Source: Novosphingobium sp. PhB165 (GTDB lineage: Bacteria > Pseudomonadota > Alphaproteobacteria > Sphingomonadales > Sphingomonadaceae). From it: 64,000 bases of DNA. The DNA is taken from assembly GCF_004341845.1 (NCBI RefSeq), contig NZ_SLVB01000004.1, positions 310,001 to 374,000 on the forward strand. The letters are read 5' to 3'. The position numbers and the translations under genes were made by a program. The notes under the pieces are model-generated. The model was not told the DNA's origin, made no database searches, and saw only the letters and a program-made list of their open reading frames with translations. Positions 1 through 7,709 of this stretch are shown here, one piece after another; positions within the stretch are counted from its first letter, which is position 1; each line of letters begins with the position of its first letter.

Positions 1-1
1 C

Positions 2-409
2 CCGCTCTTCAACCGCGACAGCTTGCGCGCGGGCGACGTGATTGCCGGATCGTGGGTGGTCGAACGCCCGCGCCGCAAGCTGGAGGCGGCGCTGTCGGTC
101 GGCACCGAGACATACCGGGACGAAGACTTCGGCGCCGCGCCGCAACGCGACTATCGCTTTTCCGAGGCGGAACTCGCGGTCTACGGCGAATACGAGCTTC
201 AGGCGCTGGAACGCGTGCTGCGCGAGAAGCGGGCTCCGGCGACGGAAAGCGTCTACCAGACGATCGCCCACAAGATCGGCCGCAACGATGGCTGGAATGA
301 CGAGCACGCCTTCCTGGAAGCCTATTACACCCAGTTGCGTGCCCGGCTCGAAGCGGGCATGCGCATGGGCCGCCGCAAGGCCGACAAGCATTCCGGGGAT
401 CCGCGTTGA
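2..409 (+). CDS. RDD family membrane protein, C-terminal part (5' truncated by window edge)
   Basis: The frame is open from base 2 to the TGA at 407-409, with no convincing start, so the gene begins outside the window. The visible product opens with FNRDSLRAGDVIAGSWVV, which resembles the last conserved block of RDD-domain membrane proteins (an Arg/Asp pair followed by a GD-x-x-AG motif). About 110 charged, probably cytoplasmic residues follow. The internal TTG at 23 could be mistaken for a start, but the conserved block is already in progress there. The stop overlaps the next gene (TTGA at 406-409), so it is probably cotranscribed with the two acetyltransferases. RDD proteins are poorly understood; some are linked to ion transport. 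No function is assigned. Confidence 0.65.
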   Translation, partial: PLFNRDSLRAGDVIAGSWVVERPRRKLEAALSVGTETYRDEDFGAAPQRDYRFSEAELAVYGEYELQALERVLREKRAPATESVYQTIAHKIGRNDGWNDEHAFLEAYYTQLRARLEAGMRMGRRKADKHSGDPR

Positions 410-873
410 CGCTCGCATTGACCATCGTCGAGGATGACCTGACGGGTCGGGCGGTGCTGGACCTGCTCCAGTTCCACCTTGATGAGATGCACAAGTGGTC
501 CCCGCCTGAGAGCGTCCACGCCATGCCCGCCGAGCGCCTGCGGCAGAAGGACGTGACGTTCTTCTCGGCTTGGGATGGTGAGCGGCTGGCCGGATGCGGC
601 GCGATCAAGCACCTCGATGCGGGGCACGGCGAGCTGAAGTCGATGCGCGCGGCGCCCGAATATCGGAGCAAGGGCGTGGGCAAGGCGCTCCTGCGGTACT
701 TGCTGGAAGAGGCCCGCGCACGCGGCTACACCCGCGTCAGCCTGGAGACCGGCAGGCCCGAACCGTTCCACCCCGCGCAGGGCCTTTACCGCGCGCATGG
801 CTTCAGCGAATGCCCGCCATTCGGGGACTATGTTTCCGACGATTTCTCGATCTGCATGACGAAAGAACTGTGA
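406..873 (+). CDS. GNAT family N-acetyltransferase
   Basis: A 155-residue protein with one GNAT fold. Motif A for acetyl-CoA pyrophosphate binding is visible as RSKGVGKALL (R-x-x-G-x-G), preceded by the beta-4 strand GELKSMRAAPEYR. The later LYRAHGF is the usual motif B end. The start is a TTG overlapping the TGA of the RDD gene by four bases, the typical signature of translational coupling. The next GNAT gene overlaps this stop (TGATG), so the three genes read as one transcript. The acetyl acceptor (small amine, antibiotic or protein N-terminus) cannot be told from the sequence. Confidence 0.85.
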   Translation: MTLALTIVEDDLTGRAVLDLLQFHLDEMHKWSPPESVHAMPAERLRQKDVTFFSAWDGERLAGCGAIKHLDAGHGELKSMRAAPEYRSKGVGKALLRYLLEEARARGYTRVSLETGRPEPFHPAQGLYRAHGFSECPPFGDYVSDDFSICMTKEL

Positions 874-1400
874 TGGACGCCACTTTGAACCTGCGCCTCG
901 CCACTCCGGCCGACGCCGCCGCATTGGCCGAACTCGGTGCCCGCAGCTTCATCGTCAAGTTCGGGGACATGTACCGCCCGGAAGACCTGTCGAACTTCCT
1001 GGCCGAATCGCATAGCGAGGCCAAGATCGCCAAGGAAATCGCCGATCCGGCGATGCGGGTGATGCTGGCCGAGGCGGACGGGCAATTGCTTGGCTTCTGC
1101 AAGCTGGTCATGACTTGTGGTTGGGCCGAGCATGCGCGCGGCGCGCGGGTGATCGAACTCAAGCAGCTCTATACCGACCCGGACGTGACCGGCCGGGGCA
1201 TCGGTGCGCGGTTGATGGACTGGGCGCTCGACACGGCGCGGGATCATGGCGCGGACGAAATCCAGCTCTCGGTCTGGAGCGGCAACGACGGTGCGCAGAA
1301 GTTCTATGGCCGCTACGGCTTTGCCAAAGTGGCCGACATCCATTTCATGGTCGGTGAACAGCGCGACGAGGAGTTCCTTTTCGCCCGCCTGCTCGGCTAA
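873..1400 (+). CDS. GNAT family N-acetyltransferase (second copy)
   Basis: A 175-residue GNAT protein. Motif A is VTGRGIGARLMDWAL, and the C-terminal YGRYGFAKV is the usual GNAT motif B. The ATG at 873 overlaps the previous stop codon as TGATG, which fixes the start over the longer in-frame extension to 594 that lies inside the upstream gene. It is clearly divergent in sequence from the preceding acetyltransferase, so this is not a recent tandem duplication. The N-terminal region (residues about 25-60, SFIVKFGDMYRPEDL) resembles GNATs of the spermidine/diamine type, but this is weak and the substrate is unknown. Confidence 0.87.
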   Translation: MDATLNLRLATPADAAALAELGARSFIVKFGDMYRPEDLSNFLAESHSEAKIAKEIADPAMRVMLAEADGQLLGFCKLVMTCGWAEHARGARVIELKQLYTDPDVTGRGIGARLMDWALDTARDHGADEIQLSVWSGNDGAQKFYGRYGFAKVADIHFMVGEQRDEEFLFARLLG

Positions 1401-1408
1401 GCTACGCC

Positions 1409-2260
1409 ATGGCTTATGAAACGCTGATCGCGGTTGCCGATCTTCACGCGCTGCTCGCCGCTGGCGAGGACGTGCTGATCCTCGATTGCGAATTCGAACT
1501 GGGCATGCCCGACAAGGGCCGCGAGGCCTATCGCGCCGGGCATTTGCCGGGCGCGCGTTATGCTCATCTCGACGATGACCTTGCCTCTCCTCCGGACGGG
1601 CGGAACGGTCGCCATCCGCTCCCTTCGCGCGTGGCTTTTGCGGCCTATCTGCGTTCGGTGGGGCTGCGGCAGGGGCAGCAGGTGGTCGCCTGCGATTCAA
1701 ACGGCGGCGCCTGGGCGGCGCGGGCGTGGTGGCTGCTGCGCTGGATGGGCCACGCTCCGATTGCCGTGCTCGATGGCGGCAAGCAGGCCTGGACCGCGGC
1801 GGGACTGCCGCTGGAGAGCGGAGAGCCTGCCCCTGCGAGGCTGGGAGACTTTGTCACGGGTGATCCGCTGGTGGCCGCGCCCTTGAGTGCCGACGATGTG
1901 CAGGCCAATATCGAGGTCGGGGCCGCGCAAGTGCTCGACGCCCGTGATCCGTCGCGTTTCCGGGGCGATCCCAATCCGCTCGATCCGGTGGCAGGGCATG
2001 TTCCCGGTGCCCGCAATCGCTTCTTTCGTGACAATCTCGGCCCGGATGGACGCTTCCGCGCGGCGGATGAGCTGGCGAGCGAATTCGCCGCGTTGCTGGG
2101 CGGAAAGCCGGCGATCCTGTCCTGCGGCTCGGGCGTGACCGCGTGCCACAACGCGCTCGCCATGGCGCATGCGGGGCTTGCTGGAGCCCAACTCTACCCG
2201 GGTTCGTGGAGCGAGTGGATTGCCGATCCCACACGCCCGGTGGCGACCGGCGCGGACTGA
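1409..2260 (+). CDS. sseA: 3-mercaptopyruvate/thiosulfate sulfurtransferase (two rhodanese domains)
   Basis: A 283-residue tandem rhodanese protein, the usual length of the family. The N-terminal domain (residues about 1-145) is the inactive copy: its loop reads CDSNGGAWAARAWW. The C-terminal domain carries the active loop CGSGVTA with catalytic Cys239, the loop type found in 3-mercaptopyruvate sulfurtransferases such as E. coli SseA, rather than the CRKGVTA type of thiosulfate sulfurtransferases. It transfers sulfane sulfur to cyanide or thiols in the cytoplasm. It begins 8 bases after the acetyltransferase stop and probably ends that operon; a hairpin follows at 2272-2301. Confidence 0.9.
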   Translation: MAYETLIAVADLHALLAAGEDVLILDCEFELGMPDKGREAYRAGHLPGARYAHLDDDLASPPDGRNGRHPLPSRVAFAAYLRSVGLRQGQQVVACDSNGGAWAARAWWLLRWMGHAPIAVLDGGKQAWTAAGLPLESGEPAPARLGDFVTGDPLVAAPLSADDVQANIEVGAAQVLDARDPSRFRGDPNPLDPVAGHVPGARNRFFRDNLGPDGRFRAADELASEFAALLGGKPAILSCGSGVTACHNALAMAHAGLAGAQLYPGSWSEWIADPTRPVATGAD

Positions 2261-2271
2261 TCCACGCGAAA

Positions 2272-2301
2272 GCGCCGCCCCTGCATTCGCAGGGACGGCG
2301 C
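2272..2301. terminator. Hairpin between convergent genes, possible bidirectional terminator
   Basis: GCGCCGCCCCTG pairs with CAGGGACGGCGC (one mismatch, a G-U in one direction) across a 6-base loop. It lies between the convergent sulfurtransferase and glutathione peroxidase genes. The T-tract is weak on both sides, so the function is inferred from position. Confidence 0.55.
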
Positions 2302-2321
2302 CAATATGAAGCGGTAGTGGC

Positions 2322-2867
2322 TTACTTCGCCAATTCGGCCTGAATCGCGTCCACCAGCAGTGGATCCTGCGGCGCCGTGCCCGGCGCGAAACGACCGACC
2401 ACCGAACCATCGCGCGCGATCAGGAACTTTTCGAAGTTCCACAGCACTTCGGGATCGTCGTTGGGCGTCATGCCGTAACCCTTGAAGCGCTCCTTCATGG
2501 ACTCGACATCGCCCTGCTTGGTCGGGATGGCATCGGTCAGCGCGGCATAGAGCGGCTGCTTGGCTTCGCCGGTAACGTCCGCCTTGGTGAACAGCGGGAA
2601 CGAGACGCCGTAGTTCACCTGGCAGAATTCGACGATTTCCTCGTTCGTGCCGGGCTCCTGCGCGCCGAAGTCGTTGGCGGGGAAGCCGAGCACTTCGAAG
2701 CCCTTGCCCTTGTACTCTTCGTAGAGCTTTTCGAGGCCCTCGTACTGCGGCGTGAGCCCGCACTTGGAGGCGACATTGACCACGAGGAGGACATTGCCCT
2801 CGTGCTTGGCAAGAGTATCGGTGCTGCCGTCGATGCGGGTCAGCGGGATGGTAGCGATCTCGGTCAT
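2322..2867 (-). CDS. Glutathione peroxidase (Cys type)
   Basis: A 181-residue protein of the glutathione peroxidase family. The peroxidatic residue is Cys36 in NVASKCGLTPQYEGL, where animal enzymes have selenocysteine. GFPANDFGAQEPG supplies the conserved Gln, and the WNFEKFLI motif supplies the conserved Trp and Asn. It reduces hydrogen peroxide or lipid hydroperoxides with glutathione or thioredoxin in the cytoplasm. The frame is open 44 codons further upstream, but family proteins start near MTEIATIPL and a purine-rich GGGAGAG precedes this ATG, so 2867 was chosen. A glutathione S-transferase gene lies just upstream on the same strand, so the pair may serve peroxide and electrophile defence together. 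Confidence 0.93.
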   Translation of the reverse strand: MTEIATIPLTRIDGSTDTLAKHEGNVLLVVNVASKCGLTPQYEGLEKLYEEYKGKGFEVLGFPANDFGAQEPGTNEEIVEFCQVNYGVSFPLFTKADVTGEAKQPLYAALTDAIPTKQGDVESMKERFKGYGMTPNDDPEVLWNFEKFLIARDGSVVGRFAPGTAPQDPLLVDAIQAELAK

Positions 2868-3044
2868 GCGGGGACTCTCCCTTGGAATCGATCGGGTGGT
2901 TCGGTGCGGGAGACTGCGCCAGCTCGATGACGCGGGCAAGACGCCGCATCCGCCCAGGCCATACGGGCAAGGCCGAAATCCATTCGAGATCATGGGCATA
3001 GGAAAGGGGATCGCCCCGGCGAAGCGCGCCGACCCCCGTTGCGA

Positions 3045-3734
3045 TCAGGCCCCAGCAGCGGATCGATAGTCGGCGATGATGTCGCCGCACTCGGCCAGTT
3101 CGGCTTCGTGCCCTTCCTCGCGCCATGTTTCGGCGAGCGCTTCGGCTTCCCACTGCTTCATCGCCGGGTGATCGAGCACGGTATCGACCCAGGTTTGGCA
3201 CGTGCCGACATCAAGGCCATACGTGCGGATGCGATAGGCCACGGGCGCGAAGAAAGCGTCCAGCGCAGTGAAGCTTTCGCCCGCCAGCCAGGGGCCGCCG
3301 AAGCGCGACAGGCCCTCGCTGAAAATCTCGCGCAGGCGGGCGACGTCACGCACCAGCGCCGGGCGCATCGTCTTGGGACGCACGCGCACGCCGACGTTCA
3401 TCGTGCAATCGTTGCGCAGGGCCGAGAAGCCGCCGTGCATTTCGACGACGGCACATTGCGCGAAGGCCCGCGCCGCTTCGTCGGTCGGCCAGATACCGGC
3501 GTGGCGGTCTGCCAGATAGAGCGTGATGCCCAGCGAATCCCACACCGTCCGCTCGCCGTCGAGCAGCGCGGGGACTTGCCCGGTGGGCGAGAAGCTGCGG
3601 AAGGCTTCGTAATTGGCGGCGGTGAAGGGCTCGATCCGATCGGTGAAATCGAGACCGAGCGCCTTCATCAGCACCCATGGCCGTAGCGACCAGCTGGAGT
3701 AGTTCCGATTGGCGGTGATCAGTGTGTAAGCCAT
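3045..3734 (-). CDS. Glutathione S-transferase
   Basis: A 229-residue soluble GST. The N-terminal thioredoxin-like domain begins MAYTLITANRNYSSWSLRPW, where the NYSSWS serines are the likely glutathione-activating residues. FSPTGQVPALLDG holds the cis-proline (VPAL) and is followed by WDSLGITLYLAD (the glutamate-serine position is D-S here). The all-helical C-terminal domain has the FGGPWLAGESFTALDAFFAPV motif common in zeta-like and bacterial GSTs. It conjugates glutathione to electrophiles. It sits between the CoA-transferase operon and the peroxidase gene, all on the minus strand, with 22 and 177 bases of gap. Confidence 0.9.
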   Translation of the reverse strand: MAYTLITANRNYSSWSLRPWVLMKALGLDFTDRIEPFTAANYEAFRSFSPTGQVPALLDGERTVWDSLGITLYLADRHAGIWPTDEAARAFAQCAVVEMHGGFSALRNDCTMNVGVRVRPKTMRPALVRDVARLREIFSEGLSRFGGPWLAGESFTALDAFFAPVAYRIRTYGLDVGTCQTWVDTVLDHPAMKQWEAEALAETWREEGHEAELAECGDIIADYRSAAGA

Positions 3735-3756
3735 CCGGAACTCTCCTTTGCGGGCG

Positions 3757-4392
3757 TCAGGTTATGTAGTGCGCCGTGGTCTTAGCGGCGACTTCATCGG
3801 CCGTCACGCCCGGAGCGAGTTCGATCAGCTTGAACGGGCTCTGGTGGTCGGGCCGCTGGAATACGGCAAGGTCGGTGACGATCATGTCGACCACGTTTTT
3901 GCCCGTAAGTGGCAGGGTGCAGGTCGGGATGAACTTGGGATCGCCGTTCTTGGCATTGTGCTCCATCACGACGATGATCTTCTTCACGCCGGCCACGAGA
4001 TCCATCGCGCCGCCCATGCCCTTGATCATCTTGCCGGGGATCATCCAGTTGGCGATGTCGCCGTTCTCGGCAATTTCCATCGCGCCCAACACGGCCAGAT
4101 CGATGTGCCCGCCGCGGATCATGCCGAAGCTGGTGGCGCTGTCGAAATAGGCCGATTGCGGCAGTTCGCTGACGGTCTGCTTTCCGGCGTTGATGAGATC
4201 GGCGTCGACTTCATCGGGATAGGGGAACGGCCCGATGCCGAGCATGCCGTTCTCTGACTGGAGCGTCACCGTCATGCCCGAAGGCACATGGTTGGCCACC
4301 AGCGTCGGGATGCCGATGCCAAGGTTCACGTAGAACCCGTCCTGAAGCTCCTGCGCCGCACGGGCGGCCATTTCGTCTCTGCTCCAGGACAT
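3757..4392 (-). CDS. scoB: Succinyl-CoA:3-ketoacid CoA-transferase subunit B
   Basis: The 211-residue beta subunit of a family I CoA-transferase. The catalytic glutamate is Glu47 in [12 protein letters not shown], the signature in which the Glu forms the enzyme-CoA thioester. The start ATG overlaps the stop of subunit A (ATGA), fixing the start against the long upstream extension in the same frame. With subunit A it moves CoA between succinyl-CoA and a 3-ketoacid such as acetoacetate. A related function, 3-oxoadipate CoA-transfer (PcaIJ), is hard to exclude, particularly with a LysR regulator next to it; the sequence style favours the SCOT type. Confidence 0.9.
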   Translation of the reverse strand: MSWSRDEMAARAAQELQDGFYVNLGIGIPTLVANHVPSGMTVTLQSENGMLGIGPFPYPDEVDADLINAGKQTVSELPQSAYFDSATSFGMIRGGHIDLAVLGAMEIAENGDIANWMIPGKMIKGMGGAMDLVAGVKKIIVVMEHNAKNGDPKFIPTCTLPLTGKNVVDMIVTDLAVFQRPDHQSPFKLIELAPGVTADEVAAKTTAHYIT

Positions 4393-5099
4393 CAGGCGGT
4401 CTCCCTCTCGCGGGTGGTCGTGAATTCGATCTTCTTGTCGTAAGGCGCGCCGAGCACGAGGCGCTGGACGAAGACACCGGGCAGGTGAATGCCGTCCGGA
4501 TCGAGCGAGCCGGTGGGAACGATCTCTTCCACTTCGACGACGCAGACCTTGCCGCAGGTGGCGGCGGGCACGTTGAAGTTGCGCGCGGTCTTGCGGAACA
4601 CGACGTTGCCGGTCTCGTCCGCCTTCCACGCCTTCACGAGCGACAGGTCCGCGAAGATGCCTTCCTCAAGGATGTATTCCTCGCCCCGGAAGGTCTTCAC
4701 TTCCTTGCCCTCGGCAATCTGGGTGCCGACGCCGGTCTTGGTATAGAAGCCGGGAATGCCCGCGCCGCCCGCGCGCATGCGCTCCGCCAAGGTGCCTTGC
4801 GGGCAGAATTCGACTTCCAGTTCGCCCGAGAGGAACTGGCGCTCGAACTCCTTGTTCTCGCCCACGTAGGACGAGATCATCTTCGAGACCTGCTTGGTGC
4901 GCAGCAGCTTGCCGATGCCCTCGTTGTCGATGCCGGCGTTGTTGGAGGCGAAAGTCAGGTCCTTCACGCCCGAATCGCGTACTGCGTCGAGCAGGCGTTC
5001 GGGGATGCCGCAAAGGCCGAAGCCACCGGCGGCGATCAGCAGGCCGTCCTTCAGCAGTCCGTCCAGCGCGGCAGAGGCGCTGGGGTAGATCTTGTTCAT
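4392..5099 (-). CDS. scoA: Succinyl-CoA:3-ketoacid CoA-transferase subunit A
   Basis: The 235-residue alpha subunit. [13 protein letters not shown] near residue 30 is the CoA-transferase family I signature, and [20 protein letters not shown] is a second family block. The lengths of both subunits (235 and 211) and the overlap of four bases match the usual two-gene scoAB operon. It is divergently transcribed from the LysR gene at 5186, with an 86-base intergenic region containing a palindrome, so control by that regulator is a reasonable inference. Ketone body or polyhydroxybutyrate carbon use is the usual role. Confidence 0.92.
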   Translation of the reverse strand: MNKIYPSASAALDGLLKDGLLIAAGGFGLCGIPERLLDAVRDSGVKDLTFASNNAGIDNEGIGKLLRTKQVSKMISSYVGENKEFERQFLSGELEVEFCPQGTLAERMRAGGAGIPGFYTKTGVGTQIAEGKEVKTFRGEEYILEEGIFADLSLVKAWKADETGNVVFRKTARNFNVPAATCGKVCVVEVEEIVPTGSLDPDGIHLPGVFVQRLVLGAPYDKKIEFTTTRERETA

Positions 5100-5160
5100 G
5101 CTGTTCTCCCGTTTGGAGCGAACCTAGACAGCCAATCCCATTACGAATAGCGATTGTTTT

Positions 5161-5176
5161 TTATCGGATTCGATAA
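5161..5176. promoter_or_regulatory. Inverted repeat between scoA and the LysR gene, probable LysR operator
   Basis: TTATCG-GATT-CGATAA is a perfect 6-bp inverted repeat with a 4-base spacer. It ends 9 bases before the ATG of the divergent LysR gene and lies about 60 bases upstream of scoA. LysR-type regulators bind T-N11-A palindromes in exactly this divergent layout; the repeat here includes such spacing (T5161/T5162 to A5173-A5176 region). The role is inferred. Confidence 0.6.
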
Positions 5177-5185
5177 TCAGGCATT

Positions 5186-6067
5186 ATGAAACGGATTGCC
5201 CTCTTCCACCTCGAAACGCTGATGTGGATCGATCGGCTCGGCACGTTCGCAGGTGCGGCACAAAGACTCAATACCACGCAGCCTGCCATCTCGGCCCGGG
5301 TGCGGGAGATCGAGGAACAACTCGGCGTACCGCTGTTCCAGCGCGACGGGCGGCGCATGGTGCTGACCGCGCGGGGGCGGCGGCTGGTCGAGGCAGCGGA
5401 ACCGCTGCGGCAGGGGCTCGAACAGGCCCTGCTCGAAGCCAGTGACTTCGCGGGCGCGACCGGCAGCGTGCGGATCGGCTCGGGTGAGATCGCCGCCGCC
5501 AGTTGCCTTCCCGGCTTCATCGCCGCCATCGAGCGCGAGCGGCCAGGCGTCACCATGGAGATCGAACTCGACCTGACCGCGCGCCTGCTCCAGCAATTGC
5601 TGGCGGGCACGCGCGACATCGTGTTTCTCGCCGGTCCCGTGGCCAGCCCCGGGATCCGCACCGCGCCGATCGGCGCGGTTGAACTGGTCTGGGCGGCGAG
5701 CCCAGCCGTAGCCGCCGCCGGCGGCTTCGCGCAGCCCTTGCCGGTGTGGTCGCTGCCCGACCATTCGCCGCTCCATGCGGTAACGATGGCCGCTTTCGAA
5801 ACCGGTGGGCCGGTGCCGCGCTCGTTCAACACCTGCAACAATGTGCGCAAGCTGATCGAGATCGTCGCCTGCGGTCAGGGCGCGGCAGTCCTGCCCGAAA
5901 TCATGGTGCGGGGGGAACTTGGCGCGGGCACGTTGGTTGAAATCCTGCCTCGCCCCGCGCGGCGCATCCACTTCGAAGCAGCGATCCGCACGCGCGAGCG
6001 GGAGGCCGTGGTGCTGGACCTGTTCGAACGGGCGGCGCGGCTCACTATCGATAGCGCTGATCTCTGA
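5186..6067 (+). CDS. LysR family transcriptional regulator
   Basis: A 293-residue regulator. Residues about 1-60 form the winged helix-turn-helix: TFAGAAQRLNTTQPAISARVREIEEQLGVPLFQRDGRRMVLT is the standard LysR pattern (written here only to show the QPAIS recognition-helix motif). Residues about 90-290 form the two-lobed effector domain. It is divergent from scoAB over an 86-base region with a perfect inverted repeat at 5161-5176, so it most likely controls scoAB and itself. The effector is unknown. No terminator is visible before the repetitive element that begins 88 bases downstream. Confidence 0.92.
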   Translation: MKRIALFHLETLMWIDRLGTFAGAAQRLNTTQPAISARVREIEEQLGVPLFQRDGRRMVLTARGRRLVEAAEPLRQGLEQALLEASDFAGATGSVRIGSGEIAAASCLPGFIAAIERERPGVTMEIELDLTARLLQQLLAGTRDIVFLAGPVASPGIRTAPIGAVELVWAASPAVAAAGGFAQPLPVWSLPDHSPLHAVTMAAFETGGPVPRSFNTCNNVRKLIEIVACGQGAAVLPEIMVRGELGAGTLVEILPRPARRIHFEAAIRTREREAVVLDLFERAARLTIDSADL

Positions 6068-6154
6068 AAACGTCATGCCCTCAGGCGGATGCGGGAAATT
6101 GCGCGGGGGCAATTGGGGCTTTGATCTGGATCATGGTGGCTGCATACCTGCGGA

Positions 6155-6424
6155 CTAGGGTCAGGACCTATCAATCACGCCTGCAAGGTTTGAAGCAAAA
6201 TGGCTCAGCGCGAGGAAGGAAGACGCAGGAATATGTCCATATTTCAAGGCTTCCTGACGCTGCGCTGGGCCATTTTGATCAAATCCCTTCGGGACACTGG
6301 AATGGCTTCCATCTCGAACCAAAGCGACTTTGGACGGGCAACCAGCCCGCCCGGCAGTCGCTTCGGTCCGATATGTTCGCCATTCCAGTGCCTCGCAGGC
6401 GTGATTGATAGGTCCTGACCCTAG
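6155..6424. mobile_element. MITE-like element, 270 bp with perfect 30-bp terminal inverted repeats
   Basis: Bases 6155-6184 and 6395-6424 are perfect reverse complements over 30 bp; the outer part is CTAGGGTCAGGACC. Inside are two further hairpins. The first is an imperfect stem between about 6195 and 6279 (shared CAAAATGGC and CAGCGC blocks). The second runs 6297-6392, with arms CACTGGAATGGC and GCCATTCCAGTG and an inner AAGCGACT/AGTCGCTT pair. There is no coding frame of transposase type. The ends fall on CTAG or TA on both sides, consistent with a TA or YTAR target duplication as seen with IS5- or IS630-type elements. I infer a non-autonomous element moved by a transposase elsewhere. It fills most of the 384-base gap between LysR and the stress protein gene. 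Confidence 0.8.
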
Positions 6425-6451
6425 GGTGGATCCGATACACGGAGGAATGCC

Positions 6452-7234
6452 ATGCGCTCGATACTCGTGAACGCCGACCGCAAGCCCGCAAGCGACGCGC
6501 GCGTCGATACCGCACTCGAACTGGCGCGGCTGCTTGGCGGTCATGTCACCGTCCTCGTGGACACTCCGGTCTCGCGTTATATCGCGATGGATCCGATGGG
6601 CGGCAGCTATGTCATCAGCGAGGCGCTGGACAAGGCCCGGGCCGACGATGACGCCGCAGCCGAAGCGATCGAGGCGCGGCTTGCACGCGGCGACGTGCCG
6701 TTCGAAGTGGTGCGCAGCGAGGACGATCCGGTGCCGGCACTGTCTTCGGCGGCGCGGCTGGTCGATCTGGTGGTGCTCTCGCGGTCGAGCGGGATCGTTG
6801 GCGACGTGGCGCTCTCTGCGCGGGCTCCGGTCCTTGCGCTGCCGGATGAGGGCGGCTTGAGCCTGCCGATCCGCCGCGCGGTGATCGCCTGGGACGGCGG
6901 CGAGCAATCGGCCGCCGCGCTCAAGGCATCGATCCCGCTGTTGGCGAGTTGCCAGCTTGTGAAAGTCGTGACGGTGACGGAAAAGCCCGGCGGCTTTCCT
7001 GCCACCGACGCGCTGCGCTATCTGTCGCGCAGCGGCATTCACGCGGAACTCGAAGAACTCGAACGGCGCGGCTCGACCGAGGAGACGCTGGCCGTGGCCG
7101 TGCGACAGGCCCACGCCGAACTGCTGGTCATGGGCGCCTATGGCAAGAGCCGCATGCGCGAGTTCCTGTTCGGCGGAGTGACCGCCTACTTCCTGTCCAA
7201 TGCCGAGGCGCCGGCCCTGCTTTTCGCGCACTGA
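6452..7234 (+). CDS. Universal stress protein (tandem UspA domains)
   Basis: A 260-residue protein with two UspA-type domains. The first, about residues 1-135, begins MRSILVNADRKPASDARVDTA and lacks the nucleotide motif. The second, about 140-260, carries MGAYGKSRMREFLFGG, which matches the ATP-binding G-2x-G-9x-G pattern. An AGGA sequence lies 5' of the ATG (ACGGAGGAATGCC). Such proteins respond to stress and growth arrest, and their biochemical role is often unknown. It stands alone: the MITE-like element is 27 bases upstream and a strong terminator follows at 7265. Confidence 0.9.
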   Translation: MRSILVNADRKPASDARVDTALELARLLGGHVTVLVDTPVSRYIAMDPMGGSYVISEALDKARADDDAAAEAIEARLARGDVPFEVVRSEDDPVPALSSAARLVDLVVLSRSSGIVGDVALSARAPVLALPDEGGLSLPIRRAVIAWDGGEQSAAALKASIPLLASCQLVKVVTVTEKPGGFPATDALRYLSRSGIHAELEELERRGSTEETLAVAVRQAHAELLVMGAYGKSRMREFLFGGVTAYFLSNAEAPALLFAH

Positions 7235-7264
7235 TCGCCCGCAAATCTCACGGCAAATTCACCC

Positions 7265-7300
7265 ATGGCCGGCTCCGTCACTACGGGGCCGGCCATTTTT
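7265..7300 (+). terminator. Rho-independent terminator after the universal stress protein gene
   Basis: ATGGCCGGC at 7265-7273 pairs perfectly with GCCGGCCAT at 7288-7296, with a 14-base loop, and is followed by TTTTT. It lies 31 bases after the stop codon. Confidence 0.85.
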
Positions 7301-7504
7301 ATCGCGTCGTTAAAGGGTGCGCGCGCTCCTGTCCGGCAAGATTACCCCCAAATCGGTTCGACCGCCTGAAACGGGCGCGCCGACTTCGCGCAATTTGCTA
7401 ACCTGGGTGAGGAGATATCGCGGCGCAGCAGAAAATGGGCGCAGCAGTGGCCCGATCCATCGCCCGGCCGATCGCGCCTGCATCAACGTTGAACCCCGAT
7501 TCAC

Positions 7505-7590
7505 TTTGCAACTCACGGTAATTACGTCATTTTATGGGTATTACGCGGTGTAGTTCGATGGTTTGCAACAGCGATTGCGTGATTTGCAAC
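7505..7590. promoter_or_regulatory. Three direct copies of TTTGCAAC upstream of the small RNA candidate
   Basis: The 8-mer TTTGCAAC occurs at 7505-7512, 7562-7569 and 7583-7590. The last two are 21 bases apart, two helical turns, which would place a protein on one face of the DNA. The array ends 22 bases before the candidate -35 box at 7612. A role as activator or repressor sites is inferred. This is part of a 659-base gap (7235-7893) that otherwise holds the terminator at 7265, the small RNA candidate and the leader of the next gene. Confidence 0.4.
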
Positions 7591-7611
7591 ATCGGTTTCG
7601 GGCTTTCGCAC

Positions 7612-7640
7612 TTGCACAATCGACGTCGGGGAGTCATACA
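7612..7640 (+). promoter_or_regulatory. Candidate sigma-70 promoter of the small RNA
   Basis: TTGCAC at 7612-7617 and CATACA at 7635-7640 are separated by 17 bases. The -35 box is good and the -10 box is moderate. Transcription from here would begin about 7646-7648 and reach the terminator at 7679-7709. Confidence 0.45.
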
Positions 7641-7709
7641 GAACTTGCCTTTCAGGCATCCTCTCCCAAAACTTCCACGGCCCGGTCGGCAACGTCCGGG
7701 CCTTTTTTT
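7641..7709 (+). ncRNA. Candidate small regulatory RNA, about 65 nt, ending in a strong terminator
   Basis: No protein frame explains this segment. In order it shows a small hairpin (TGCCT-TTC-AGGCA, 7647-7659), a single-stranded pyrimidine stretch containing CCTCTCCC (complementary to a Shine-Dalgarno sequence), and a strong intrinsic terminator (GGCCCGG at 7679-7685, CCGGGCC at 7696-7702, then seven T). This order (hairpin, CU-rich loop, terminator) is typical of alphaproteobacterial sRNAs that block ribosome binding. Start and end are estimates. It could instead be a leader with an attenuator for the AAA ATPase gene 185 bases downstream. Confidence 0.45.

Noticed and set aside
6161..6515. 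Short frames inside the MITE-like element
   Set aside because: They follow the palindromic structure and show no transposase motif or ribosome site.
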